A DNA stretch of 64,000 nucleotides, from NCBI RefSeq assembly GCF_037076425.1, contig NZ_AP028127.1, positions 1,866,501 through 1,930,500 on the forward strand. The letters run 5' to 3'. The translations under genes and the position numbers were made by a program. Position 1 is the stretch's first letter. Every line of letters begins with the position of its first letter. Positions 1-9,233 of the stretch are shown here, one piece after another. This DNA comes from Turicibacter faecis (GTDB lineage Bacteria > Bacillota_I > Bacilli_A > MOL361 > Turicibacteraceae). The notes under the pieces were generated by a model, which saw only the letters and a program-made list of their open reading frames with translations, had not been told where the DNA came from and ran no database searches.

Positions 1-503
1 GTTTCATGAATCAAAATAAAGAGTTTTATAATAAATTCAAACATTATTGGCGACTTCTCTTAAAAGCCCAAGAAGATCTTAGTGCCACTCATTACTTCTA
101 TTCCAACTGCTTCAAAAAGATGATCTCTCAACAAGAAATTATTGACTTTTTATTAGCCCTAGACCCTGAACTAAAGGAGACTTATGATTTCTACCAAACT
201 GTCCAACAGGCTATTAAACTTCGTAACCTTGAAATATTTCATCATGCCATTCAACACCCCTCTGACCTGCTTTCACACGAAATGAAAACAGCTTTAAAAA
301 CACTCACTCATTATCAAGATTATGTCAAAAATACTATCGAAACTCCTTATACCAATGGAGTACTCGAAGGAATTAACAATAACATTAAAGTCATTAAACG
401 TATTGCCTTCGGATACCGTAGTTTCTACCATTTCAAAGCAAGAATTTTGATTATTCATAAATACACTTTTGAACAAAAAAAGAAGAGGAACCAAGCCGTC
501 TAA
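1..503 (+). CDS. ISL3-family transposase, C-terminal part (5' end outside window)
   Basis: The frame is open back to the first base, so this is the C-terminal 165 or so residues of a larger transposase. The segment TNGVLEGINNNIKVIKRIAFG followed closely by YRSFYHF is the typical end of the DDE domain of ISL3 (IS204/IS1001/IS1165) transposases, with the last catalytic Glu in the VLEG motif. About 40 bases after the stop lies a terminal-repeat-like sequence. The enzyme would mobilise the element by cut-and-paste. Whether the element is intact cannot be judged because its left part is not in the window. Confidence 0.85.
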   Translation, partial: FMNQNKEFYNKFKHYWRLLLKAQEDLSATHYFYSNCFKKMISQQEIIDFLLALDPELKETYDFYQTVQQAIKLRNLEIFHHAIQHPSDLLSHEMKTALKTLTHYQDYVKNTIETPYTNGVLEGINNNIKVIKRIAFGYRSFYHFKARILIIHKYTFEQKKKRNQAV

Positions 504-540
504 AGAATGGCCTAATTCCTCTTGATTACATGTATAGATT

Positions 541-571
541 TTATTCACCCACACGATTTGACAAAGAGCCT
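541..571. repeat. Right terminal inverted repeat of the ISL3-type element
   Basis: Read from the outside in, the sequence starts GGCTCTTTGTCAAAT, which resembles ISL3-family ends. It lies just downstream of the transposase stop codon. The matching left end is outside the window, so the repeat could not be paired. Confidence 0.6.
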
Positions 572-592
572 TAATATAACAGAATTACAAAA

Positions 593-636
593 AATCCCCT
601 ATCACTCAAGGGTTACCCTCTGATTGATGGGGGATT
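593..636 (-). terminator. Rho-independent terminator of the sortase operon
   Basis: A 12-base stem (AATCCCCTATCA pairing with TGATGGGGGATT, one imperfect pair) is followed on the minus strand by a run of T. It lies just after the last gene of the minus-strand sortase operon. Confidence 0.8.
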
Positions 637-673
637 CATTTATCAGATTCATGTTCTTTTTCTTTGCCTAAGT

Positions 674-1573
674 CTATGCCATACACTTTCGATACAACCG
701 GCGCCAATACGGAATCATTAACATAAACCCAATACTAGCAAACACAAAGCCGGCTAAACTTAAAAATTGTAACCTATCTTTAATCAAGTATCCTACACTT
801 TCTCGCAAATAGTCCACATGAATGGCTGTATGTTCATAAAAGCCTGATTGAATTCCACTAAAGAAGATAATAAACACAAGTAATCCACCCGCGACAAGTC
901 CATAAGCTGCGTATAATAGTCCAACCTCAACCTTCTTACGATGATGCTTTTTACGACTAGCAGGCGATAACCATATCATCACACCGATGATTAAAACTGA
1001 CAAAACGACTAACACAGTCACGATTAATTTAACATTCAAAAGCCCTACAAGTTGAGGAACTTTCGTTACAACAGGAATCTCCATTAACTTATCAAAATCT
1101 AGAACTCTTAAACTTCCTTTAATGACCTGCATCGCATCCTGTTTCATAAGCTCCACATCCGCTTTAGCTTGGTCATCTAAATAATACTGATTATTTCTAA
1201 AGAAATCTCCCATTCGTTCATCAAATCGTGACTCATAATCCGCCAATTGAAGGGGTGCTAACACCTGATTGCTGCCATTAAGCCATCCAATCAATTGCTT
1301 AGTATCTCCGACAATTGTCTGCTTCACCTCTTCAACGGAGATAAACTCATGCATCGTCTGACGATCAATATTATTAAACAACATAATATCATCTAAGCCA
1401 TTTTGAATCGTTTCTTGAACCGACTGATAAATATTCGCCTTCTCCATGACACGAGTATACATCGATGACGATAAGAAGGCGGGCAATGCACTAACCAAAC
1501 AAATGCCAATCACAAGTCCCATTAAGCAAAAACTTAATATTACAGAAACCATTTTCTTAACTATATTCATCAC
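674..1573 (-). CDS. Membrane protein of the sortase operon, unknown function
   Basis: This 299-residue protein has an N-terminal hydrophobic segment (about residues 8-30), a long polar region probably outside the cell (about 35-175), then three hydrophobic segments (about 182-204, 220-243 and 268-290) and a basic C-terminus. I do not recognise a family. It is the third gene of the operon, starting 11 bases after the class D sortase gene, so a role in the assembly or display of the sortase substrate is plausible but is inference only. Confidence 0.75.
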   Translation of the reverse strand: MMNIVKKMVSVILSFCLMGLVIGICLVSALPAFLSSSMYTRVMEKANIYQSVQETIQNGLDDIMLFNNIDRQTMHEFISVEEVKQTIVGDTKQLIGWLNGSNQVLAPLQLADYESRFDERMGDFFRNNQYYLDDQAKADVELMKQDAMQVIKGSLRVLDFDKLMEIPVVTKVPQLVGLLNVKLIVTVLVVLSVLIIGVMIWLSPASRKKHHRKKVEVGLLYAAYGLVAGGLLVFIIFFSGIQSGFYEHTAIHVDYLRESVGYLIKDRLQFLSLAGFVFASIGFMLMIPYWRRLYRKCMA

Positions 1574-1584
1574 TCATACCTCAT

Positions 1585-2208
1585 TTATTTAATTTGAACC
1601 AAATTGGAAACCACCACAAACCGTTCAGGCGTAGGTCCATATTTGACAAACGGATAACATGTATACATCGTTAACTGCTCCGTCTCCGTTGGCATCGTCG
1701 GTGAAACATCATCTGGAGTTGTAATATAAATATCTGACACCTCATATTCATACGTTCCATAGTCTGTTTCCACATAAACAAGATCTCCTTGCTTTAACTC
1801 TTTCAAGGCATAGAACGCTGTTTCTCGGTGTCCAGATAGAACCGTATTCCCCCCTTCACCAGGTAACAAACTTCCAACATAATGACCGACCCCTTGACGA
1901 AGTTGCGCATTTCCTTCGCCTTGATAAATACCGACTTCTAAATTAGCACTTGGAATTTTTAATGTCGCAAACTCCTCCCCAATTTTAGGAAGATACATTG
2001 CCTGATTGTTAATTTGAAACTCGGTCTGTGTCATTTCCAAACTAGGGTCATAAAAAATGAGGGAACTAAACGACATGGCTTCCCCAATCCATGACCAAAT
2101 AGGAATGAATATCATCATTGAACCAATTACCATTAAAAAAATAGGGATTACCAATGTAATCCCTAATCTTTTTAAAAAGGATTGGCGTTTTTGTCTTATC
2201 TTTTTCAC
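1585..2208 (-). CDS. Class D sortase
   Basis: A membrane-anchored cysteine transpeptidase of 207 residues. There is one N-terminal membrane segment (about 16-40), then a sortase beta-barrel. The catalytic triad is visible: His127 in SGHRET, Cys184 in TMYTCYPF and Arg196 in PERFVVV. The TCYPF context and the length fit class D sortases. Sortases of this class cut a C-terminal sorting signal and attach the substrate to the wall. The gene starts 18 bases after the end of a gene coding for a protein with such a signal, so that protein is the likely dedicated substrate. Confidence 0.9.
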   Translation of the reverse strand: MKKIRQKRQSFLKRLGITLVIPIFLMVIGSMMIFIPIWSWIGEAMSFSSLIFYDPSLEMTQTEFQINNQAMYLPKIGEEFATLKIPSANLEVGIYQGEGNAQLRQGVGHYVGSLLPGEGGNTVLSGHRETAFYALKELKQGDLVYVETDYGTYEYEVSDIYITTPDDVSPTMPTETEQLTMYTCYPFVKYGPTPERFVVVSNLVQIK

Positions 2209-2226
2209 ACCCGATTCCTCTACTTT

Positions 2227-2898
2227 CTACTCCTGAATTTCACGCTTTGAAAACATCATTAATCCAGCAGCTAATACAACAAGTCCAGCCCCTGCCATCA
2301 CGGTAGTCGGCATTTCAAATCCTGTATTTCCAAGTCCAGCATCTGGGATTGGCGTAACAGATGGACGATTCGTTTCTTCCCCATTTTCCACAACGTTACT
2401 TCCAATGACCACTTCTAACGTTGTATTTAAAACCGTTTGAAGGAATGAAATCATGCTTCCATCAAAATTTTGTAAAACAGATGCGATGTCTTGATCTGTT
2501 AATGATAAAATTTGTTGCCCACCTGCTGTTACTAAAGTAACCGTATCAATTCCATTAACCACATCGTATTTTAAAACTAACCCCACTTTTGATGCTGCTT
2601 GTGATGCTAAATTCATTAACGTATTTTTCTCATCTGTAGATAATGTTCTTAAATCTGTACGATCTCCAATTAATGAATAAGCTTGATCCACTAAAGACTT
2701 TAATGTGGCTTGATCCACCGTTGATAATTGAATCGATTGTAAATACGTAATTAATTGATTTGCATCATTTGCAGGAACCCCTAATGACACTAATTGATCA
2801 CGTAACTTAGCAACATCTGTTGTGCTTGCATCTGCCACCACACCAAATGAACTTGCGACCATCACTGCCGCTAATGTAGAAACCGCTAATTTCTTCAT
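2227..2898 (-). CDS. Secreted surface protein with LGNTG-type sorting signal
   Basis: 223 residues. The signal peptide covers about residues 1-25 with a cleavage site near ADA-S. A helical, Leu/Ser/Asp-rich middle follows, then a proline-containing linker and the sorting signal LGNTGFEMP, a hydrophobic stretch (about 195-216) and the charged tail SKREIQE. The motif is a variant of LPxTG. The middle recalls 'processed acidic surface protein' families that travel with class D sortases, but I am not certain of that link. It is the first gene of the operon, with a strong site (GAGGTGA) before the ATG. Confidence 0.8.
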   Translation of the reverse strand: MKKLAVSTLAAVMVASSFGVVADASTTDVAKLRDQLVSLGVPANDANQLITYLQSIQLSTVDQATLKSLVDQAYSLIGDRTDLRTLSTDEKNTLMNLASQAASKVGLVLKYDVVNGIDTVTLVTAGGQQILSLTDQDIASVLQNFDGSMISFLQTVLNTTLEVVIGSNVVENGEETNRPSVTPIPDAGLGNTGFEMPTTVMAGAGLVVLAAGLMMFSKREIQE

Positions 2899-2947
2899 CC
2901 CTTCACCTCATTAAAAGAATAAATTTATCCAATAAATAGACACCCAT

Positions 2948-2956
2948 ATTATACCA
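2948..2956 (-). promoter_or_regulatory. Extended -10 promoter of the sortase operon
   Basis: On the minus strand TATAAT (2948-2953) is preceded directly by TGG, which is an extended -10 box. It is about 50 bases upstream of the start codon. No good -35 box is visible. A second TATTGGTATA occurs about 40 bases further upstream. Confidence 0.55.
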
Positions 2957-3049
2957 ATAAATAGTGTCATTTAACACCTATTAGACAAAATATACCAATA
3001 TTTTAATGCATCATTTACCCTTACATATGATATTTTATCAATTCACCAC

Positions 3050-3521
3050 CCTCAACCGTTGAAGCAACGGAGCATACAAAATATTTGGCTACTACTAACG
3101 AAAAGTTAACGGCAAATCATGAATCATTATCTGAACCTCCCAGGCAAATACGAAAACAATGTGTTAATCAAATTGTTTCCTATTTAAATCAAATCTCACA
3201 ATGGTGTCAGCAGGAAAAAACCTTGTTGGATTCATGAACAACTCATCCAACAGGGTTTTAAAGGAGGCTCATTAACTCGTCGAAAAGTTCAAGATATTAT
3301 AAAGCAAATCTCACAGTAAAAACGGGTGAGAAGGTAATAACGCGTTATATACAGCCATCCAAGTAGTGACGAGAGATCGATAAGTAATGCATTAGTTTTA
3401 TCCATTACTAATGCGATTTGTGAAGGGAATATCAATTGGAATTAAAATGATTAAACGTCAAATGTATGGACGAGCAAGTTTTGAACTTCTACATATTAAA
3501 GGGCTCTGCGCTTAGAAAGGG
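3050..3521 (+). pseudogene. Decayed ISL3-type transposase remnant
   Basis: Translated pieces in shifting frames are recognisable: a helix-turn-helix-like piece reading EQLIQQGFKGGSLTRRKVQ (from about 3230), and a C-terminal piece MIKRQMYGRASFELLHIK (about 3447-3500), which is the typical end of ISL3-family transposases. Several stops and frame changes separate them, so the gene is dead. It sits between the sortase operon and the distal end of exopolysaccharide locus A, exactly where the AT-rich imported block ends. Confidence 0.75.
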
Positions 3522-3574
3522 CTTTTCATCAAAACAGCGGAAGAAACACATTTTTATTGACATTTACCCCACGA

Positions 3575-4993
3575 TTACTTACCACCTTTAATAATTTTTT
3601 CTTTTAGAGTATTTAATAACATAGCAATGATATTTTTATTAAAAACGAATGAATATATACTAGCAACTATTAATCCTAATAAGCACAGTTGAGGATTTTT
3701 AGTATAATAAATAATTATTATGATAATAATTATAGGAATACTAATTAATAAAAATCTTAAATCTAACCTTAGTTTAACATATTTTTGTATATCTATATAT
3801 CTATATATTGCCATAGCTAGATACGATACAAAAGTTGATAAAGAAGCTGCATATAATCCTATAAAATTTATTAATAATAAATTTATAACAATATTTATAA
3901 TTGCGGAGTATATAGATGTTTTAGCAATTTCGTCTGTTTTTTTTAATGCTACATAAATTGATCCTAACAATGATACTATAATATTAAAAATAGTAGCAAG
4001 CATCAATAAAGGAATTTGATAATATGCACTCTTATAATCTATTCCTGTTATGAAAATTCTAAATACGAAAGGCATAAATGCAATTATCAATACGCATAAA
4101 GCAGTAAATAACTTTACCGTAATATTCATTATATATGAGAAATAATTAGAAGAATCTTTATCATTAATATGAATAGACGCTGATTCAGCCCACGTTATAT
4201 TAAAAATACTAAACAAAGAAATACATACACTTGAAAATTTATTTGAAGCTGAATATATTCCGTTTAAAGCCACTCCAAGAACATATGTTATAATTAACCT
4301 ATCAGAAACATTAATAATCCACCAAGATAGTTGATTTGGAATTAATGGCCATGAATATTTCCAAAGAGTTATAAGAGTATTTTTACTAAAATTATTAATC
4401 TTTAAATATATGTATACCTTTTTCTTTATAATTATAAATAATATGCAAAATATATTAGCCATAGCAGTGGCTGTTAGCATACCATAGGCACCAAATTTAA
4501 AAAATAAGATAAATAATACATTTAACAATATTGTGCTTGCACCTGTTATAAGACTTCCTTGCGAATAGGTAATATTATCGCCTAGCCCTCTAGATATTTG
4601 TAATAGAATGTTTGCTGATGCTATAACAACTACATTAACAGCTAAGAAATATTTATAATCATTCTGAATATATCTGGCTAAAACAAAATAAATTAATAAA
4701 TATAGAATTGCTTGAATAAATACAATATAGCACGTCGTTGCAATAAGTTTTTTCTTTTTAGTCTCATTTTCTCGAGCATCTATTAAATATCTAAAAATAG
4801 CTTGATCTATTTGAAAAAATACAATGGGTATTAATAAAGCAACATAAGTATTCAACAAATCAACTGTACCATATTCTTCGGCTGATAATAAAGATGTATA
4901 TAGAGGTAAAAGAAAAAAACTGATAAATTGGGTGCATATCTTTCCTGCAGCAACTATTAATGTATTTTTAACCAATTTTTTCTCTCTTTCCAT
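3575..4993 (-). CDS. Polysaccharide flippase (Wzx-type), locus A
   Basis: A 472-residue integral membrane protein with about 12-14 hydrophobic segments and the N-terminal pattern KNTLIVAAGKICTQFISFFLLP, typical of the oligosaccharide flippase (MVF/MOP) superfamily. Such proteins move undecaprenyl-linked repeat units across the membrane. It is the last gene of locus A, starting 5 bases after the stop of the pyruvyl-transferase-like gene. Base composition is extremely AT-rich with many ATA and AAA codons, unlike the proximal genes of the same locus. No terminator is obvious after the stop. Confidence 0.88.
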   Translation of the reverse strand: MEREKKLVKNTLIVAAGKICTQFISFFLLPLYTSLLSAEEYGTVDLLNTYVALLIPIVFFQIDQAIFRYLIDARENETKKKKLIATTCYIVFIQAILYLLIYFVLARYIQNDYKYFLAVNVVVIASANILLQISRGLGDNITYSQGSLITGASTILLNVLFILFFKFGAYGMLTATAMANIFCILFIIIKKKVYIYLKINNFSKNTLITLWKYSWPLIPNQLSWWIINVSDRLIITYVLGVALNGIYSASNKFSSVCISLFSIFNITWAESASIHINDKDSSNYFSYIMNITVKLFTALCVLIIAFMPFVFRIFITGIDYKSAYYQIPLLMLATIFNIIVSLLGSIYVALKKTDEIAKTSIYSAIINIVINLLLINFIGLYAASLSTFVSYLAMAIYRYIDIQKYVKLRLDLRFLLISIPIIIIIIIIYYTKNPQLCLLGLIVASIYSFVFNKNIIAMLLNTLKEKIIKGGK

Positions 4994-4998
4994 ATTAA

Positions 4999-6090
4999 TC
5001 AGTCCGTTTCTTTTAATAATTTATCCAATTTATAAAAGTGTTGGTTAGCACTTTCTACTTGTTCTTTAATTTCAATTTTATAAGATAAATCTTGGTCTGT
5101 AATCTTTGTTATATTAAAATCCTCTAATTTTCTTATATCAAATATTTTACCTTTAAAATTCATATCTTTTAAAACGTTAATTGTTTTATCACTGTAGGCA
5201 ATCGGTATAATTGTTTTATTTAATTTTAATCCTAAAATATTTGCATGAAATCTTGTTCCAATAATAATTTTGGAACAAGCTAATTCATTAATAGCTTCAT
5301 TAATATCTCCTCTATAAAAGTGCTTTTTAATTTTATTTTTTTGTTGATTATTAAATTTTTTTATAATCCTTTCTATAACTTCTTCATCTCCTTCAGATTT
5401 ACAAAAAGACATTAATGTAATATTATAATCTTTTTTTATAAAATATTTTATTAATTCTATAATTTTATTTTCATATCCTATTTTATATTTTGGATTAACT
5501 TTCCGACAGCAGTCAATAACAGAAATAACTACCTTATCTTCTTCCGTTATTTTGATATGAGATAAATCCATAGAAAAAACTACGTCTGATGCAATTCTTA
5601 CATTATTTAAATCATTAAATAATATATATGAACTATTATCTCGAAAACAAACATCTTCTGCTTTTTTTATAATATTCTCTTTATTAACTTCGAGATATTC
5701 CTGTGTAAAATAAGGACCAAAGTTTGATCCTAAAATGTAATAAGGTCTTATGAATTTATAATTATAGTTTAAGTATTTACTTGAATTAAACTTTTCGGTT
5801 TCAATAAATAATGATCCGCCTATTATTACTGTCGCTAAATAATCATTTTTCATTTCTCTTGTAATGGATTTTTTTATACCCATTTTAAAGAAAAGCATAT
5901 TTATTACTTTAGTAATAAAATTTTCAAAAAAATATAAATTTAAATTTTTTTGTTTGAAGATATTTTTATTATATTTTTTTAATGAATATGCATCAAAAAC
6001 AACTTGCGGGTATCTTTCAGAGATTATCTTAATAAACAAATCATCTCCTAAGTTTTTTATAAGATAACCTTTTAAAAATATTTTTTTCAA
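4999..6090 (-). CDS. Polysaccharide pyruvyl transferase family protein, locus A
   Basis: The 363-residue product contains the family pattern NLGDDLF near the N-terminus, VIIGGSLF in the middle and GTRFHANILGL in the last third (the conserved R-x-H of the family). Family members transfer pyruvate from phosphoenolpyruvate to sugars; some relatives are glycosyltransferases. I chose the TTG at 6090, not the in-frame ATG at 6108. AGAGGAAG (6098-6105) sits seven bases before the TTG, and the product then begins MKKIF, as in the paralogue at 26449-27555. The ribosome site overlaps the stop of the preceding gene, which suggests coupled translation. Confidence 0.85.
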   Translation of the reverse strand: MKKIFLKGYLIKNLGDDLFIKIISERYPQVVFDAYSLKKYNKNIFKQKNLNLYFFENFITKVINMLFFKMGIKKSITREMKNDYLATVIIGGSLFIETEKFNSSKYLNYNYKFIRPYYILGSNFGPYFTQEYLEVNKENIIKKAEDVCFRDNSSYILFNDLNNVRIASDVVFSMDLSHIKITEEDKVVISVIDCCRKVNPKYKIGYENKIIELIKYFIKKDYNITLMSFCKSEGDEEVIERIIKKFNNQQKNKIKKHFYRGDINEAINELACSKIIIGTRFHANILGLKLNKTIIPIAYSDKTINVLKDMNFKGKIFDIRKLEDFNITKITDQDLSYKIEIKEQVESANQHFYKLDKLLKETD

Positions 6091-6104
6091 ATTAATACTT
6101 CCTC

Positions 6105-6983
6105 TCATTTATAATTTCTACTATAAATTTTCTCTATTATCTCTTTATCTAGATTTTCGTCGAATTTTCTAGCAAATAAGTATGGGGAGTTTACTAATTC
6201 ATTCAAATCTGAAGAAACATATACGTAGGGATTTCCTCGCTTCCAATCAATTGCTCGCATACAAGAAATATAATTATCATCATACTTTGAATAAAATAAA
6301 TTTTTTTTAAATGGGGAGTTGAATAAAATAGTTTGTAAAAAAATTTCATCCGCACTTTTAGTATTTTTAAAAGTAGTATATATAAAATTTTTTTTACTCA
6401 ATAAATATTCAGAAAATTCTTTAGTAATACTAAACCAATTAGCACCTGTCATAAATTTTAAATTATGTTTCTTCAATCTATTAATATTAATTAATTTTTG
6501 CAATGATATAGAAATGAATTCCAATAAATATAGTATTTTACTATTTCGAGAATATTTTCTAAATAACCAAAAATATTTAAGCCAACAATATTTTTCAATT
6601 GGAAGTTCTTCTGAGTAAAAATGAATAAATTCTTTATTCTTCGCTTCGTTGAAATAATTATATATAATTTCTGATTTTTTTAAAGGTAAATCAACACCTG
6701 ATAAAAGATGAAAGTAAGAATACTCTCCATTTTGTAGAGCTTTTTCTAATAAAAACAATTCACATTCAACTTGAGAGTAATCTGACCATCTAACATTAAT
6801 TTCCTTATATATATAAATTTTTGATACTTTTACAAATTGCGCTATTACATCTAAATTATTAATATTACTTTTTTTATCAACATGTATATATATATCAAAA
6901 TATTTGCTATCTAAAGATTTTAATAATTTTTCTAAAGTCCAAATATTATTATGAGCTATGATTAGAATTGCCTGCTTTTTCAA
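6105..6983 (-). CDS. Core-2/I-branching-type N-acetylglucosaminyltransferase family protein
   Basis: 292 residues. The opening AILIIAHNN, then DIYIHVDKKS (about 29-38), YSYFHLLSGVDLPLK and later MTGANWFSIT are typical of the 'Branch' family (GT14, PF02485). Bacterial members add a sugar to capsular or exopolysaccharide repeat units from a nucleotide-sugar donor in the cytoplasm. The donor and linkage cannot be read from the sequence. The gene belongs to the AT-rich part of locus A, 20 bases after the EpsG-type gene. Confidence 0.85.
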   Translation of the reverse strand: MKKQAILIIAHNNIWTLEKLLKSLDSKYFDIYIHVDKKSNINNLDVIAQFVKVSKIYIYKEINVRWSDYSQVECELFLLEKALQNGEYSYFHLLSGVDLPLKKSEIIYNYFNEAKNKEFIHFYSEELPIEKYCWLKYFWLFRKYSRNSKILYLLEFISISLQKLININRLKKHNLKFMTGANWFSITKEFSEYLLSKKNFIYTTFKNTKSADEIFLQTILFNSPFKKNLFYSKYDDNYISCMRAIDWKRGNPYVYVSSDLNELVNSPYLFARKFDENLDKEIIEKIYSRNYK

Positions 6984-7003
6984 TTACATCACCTCGTAAA
7001 TTT

Positions 7004-8101
7004 TTAATTAACTTTAATGTGAAATAACCAATTTTCATATGGCAAAACTTCACTATTATTACTCTTTAATTGAATTAACATGGGAAGAATCATAAGAAGA
7101 GTAAATATATAAATATATAATATTTTATCTTTAAAGAAACTTAAAATATAAGGAATATATATTATCGCAAAGATTGAGAAATAAACTTCTATCCTAGATA
7201 ATAGCATTATCTTTAACGACAATATCCCTATCAATATAGCTAAAGCATTTATGAAATAATAAATAAAAAGAGAATTTTCTTCTTCAATTTTTAATGTTTT
7301 TTTTCTCAATAAAATTAATATTATTATTTCAAAAATTATATATATAAATGTAATTAATATCTTCTTATTTTGACCTACTTCAGTTAATAAATTATTATTA
7401 AGATATAGTTCATAATGCGGAAATATTTGAGAAAAAATAGCGATGATTTTATCCAAAAATAAAGCAATTACAAATAAGGAAAATAAATATATATATAGTT
7501 TTTTCTTATTGCGTTTTATAAAAAATATAGGTAATAATGTAAAAGAAATTATTGCAGTATTATGAATAAAAGTTGCACATATACACATAAATATAAAAGG
7601 CAATTTTTTATTTAATTTTAAAAAATATAAAGAGTTAGCTATTAATAAAACAGCAATATATTGTCTAGAAATATTCATAGCACTGAAGTAGTGATAAAAA
7701 GACATAAATAGAATTGTTGGAAGAATTACATTTTTTTTACTATTATTATAAATAAATATAGCTGTTAATAAACAAATGACAAAGCTATTAATGACAATAA
7801 TCGCATTTCTATCATTCGAAAATAACGATACTAATTTATTATATAAAACATATAATATTGCACTATCTCCACTCTTCAATATATCCATAAAACTTAAAGT
7901 AGAGTTTTTAATAAAGATATTACAATATAGACTTGTATCAGTTCCTACATTCTCACTTCGAAATCCCATAATTAAAAACATTGTTAAAAAAGAAAAAAAT
8001 AAAAATATTTTTTTCTTTTTTAAGGATTTATTATTACCATTTATATAAATGAAAAAATAATAAAAATTTATCAGAATAAATACTAATATATATATGAGCA
8101 T
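7004..8101 (-). CDS. EpsG family polysaccharide polymerase-like membrane protein, locus A
   Basis: 365 residues with about ten hydrophobic segments. The segment FRSENVGTDTSLY after the second membrane span (the R-x-x-x-G-T-D-T pattern) and later NISRQYIAV are typical of EpsG family proteins, which are thought to polymerise repeat units at the outer face of the membrane (Wzy-like role). It is flanked by a GT2 gene and the Core-2-type gene. A second EpsG-type gene lies in locus B (31632-32693), so each locus carries its own polymerase. Confidence 0.85.
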   Translation of the reverse strand: MLIYILVFILINFYYFFIYINGNNKSLKKKKIFLFFSFLTMFLIMGFRSENVGTDTSLYCNIFIKNSTLSFMDILKSGDSAILYVLYNKLVSLFSNDRNAIIVINSFVICLLTAIFIYNNSKKNVILPTILFMSFYHYFSAMNISRQYIAVLLIANSLYFLKLNKKLPFIFMCICATFIHNTAIISFTLLPIFFIKRNKKKLYIYLFSLFVIALFLDKIIAIFSQIFPHYELYLNNNLLTEVGQNKKILITFIYIIFEIIILILLRKKTLKIEEENSLFIYYFINALAILIGILSLKIMLLSRIEVYFSIFAIIYIPYILSFFKDKILYIYIFTLLMILPMLIQLKSNNSEVLPYENWLFHIKVN

Positions 8102-8117
8102 CTAACTAACCGCCTTA

Positions 8118-9113
8118 TTATAAAAGTTTTTTCTTATTAAATTTATCAAACTTATTAGCAAATAATCCAAGAAAAAGAGCTATACTAGTAATTTTAAAAC
8201 TCTTAAATATTAGTCTTATTTTCCAATCACTAATAAATAATAAATCATTTTTAAAATTATCATTTTTAAAAATTCTTTTTACTAAAAAATATTTTTCTTT
8301 ATAGCTATCTTCTTTATTTCTATTATCAACAATATTAGCAATCCATGATATATATTGCTTTAAAAGATTTTTCTCTATATAACTTGTTTCATAATTATTT
8401 TCTTCGTATAAAAGAAATATTGCCCGAAATATTTTTAATTTTAATTCTCCTGCATTTTTTCTATACTTAAATCCTAATCCATTATTAGTTATTCTATATT
8501 TATATAAACATAAATTAAAACATTCTATTTTATTACAGTATTTTAAATAATTAATATTAAAAATTGCATCCTCACCTAAATTTAAATTTTCTTCAAATCT
8601 AATATAATTTTCTTGAATAATTTTGTTTTTATAAATTTTATTCCATAATTGGTTAAATAAAAGTTTAGATTGAAGAAACTCTATTACCACGTTTTTTTCT
8701 TCAGTTATAAAACCTTTCTCAATACTAAAATTTTTATTTGATGATTCAAAACATTGGTAGCCACAAATATCCCAATCGCAATTATTATCAGTTATTCGCT
8801 TTATCATTTCATTCAGATAATTTTTTTCATATAAATCATCTGAATCAATAAAACAAATATATTCCCCCTCAGCTAAATCTAATCCAATATTCCTACTTTT
8901 ACTTACACCTTGATTTTTATTATATATATACCTAACTTTAGAATCATTTATATATGATGAACAAATAATATCAGTATTGTCAGTCGAACCGTCATTTATA
9001 ATAATTAACTCAAAATTTTGGTAAGATTGATTTAAAACTGAGTTTATTGTTTTTTCAATAGTTTTTTCTGAATTATAAACTGGTAATATTACACTAACCT
9101 TATCTTTAATCAT
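8118..9113 (-). CDS. Glycosyltransferase family 2, locus A
   Basis: 331 residues with an N-terminal GT-A domain: VSVILPVYNSEKTIEKT, the nucleotide-binding IINDGSTDNT and the metal-binding FIDSDDLY. The C-terminal part is hydrophobic and basic, as in many capsule GT2 enzymes. It transfers a sugar from a nucleotide donor to the growing lipid-linked repeat unit in the cytoplasm. The start is supported by a GAGGTGAGG ribosome site. It is the first gene of the AT-rich block. Confidence 0.88.
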   Translation of the reverse strand: MIKDKVSVILPVYNSEKTIEKTINSVLNQSYQNFELIIINDGSTDNTDIICSSYINDSKVRYIYNKNQGVSKSRNIGLDLAEGEYICFIDSDDLYEKNYLNEMIKRITDNNCDWDICGYQCFESSNKNFSIEKGFITEEKNVVIEFLQSKLLFNQLWNKIYKNKIIQENYIRFEENLNLGEDAIFNINYLKYCNKIECFNLCLYKYRITNNGLGFKYRKNAGELKLKIFRAIFLLYEENNYETSYIEKNLLKQYISWIANIVDNRNKEDSYKEKYFLVKRIFKNDNFKNDLLFISDWKIRLIFKSFKITSIALFLGLFANKFDKFNKKKLL

Positions 9114-9233
9114 AAAACCTCACCTCATTTTCTTAAATAAAATCTCCATTCATTTTAGGAAGTGATTTAAATGAGACTCTTTTTAGGCAAACTATTATTA
9201 TGCCAAATATTAAGCCTATATATTCGTACAATA

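Larger units (their letters stand above)
3575..9233. other. Very AT-rich block, probably imported glycan-specific genes
   Basis: The five genes between 3575 and 9113 (flippase, pyruvyl-transferase-like, Core-2-type GT, EpsG-type, GT2) are visibly much richer in A+T than the genes upstream and downstream, with long runs of A or T inside coding sequence. The change is abrupt at the 120-base spacer 9114-9233. The other edge is next to the decayed ISL3 remnant. I infer replacement of the strain-specific part of locus A by horizontal transfer. Confidence 0.7.
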
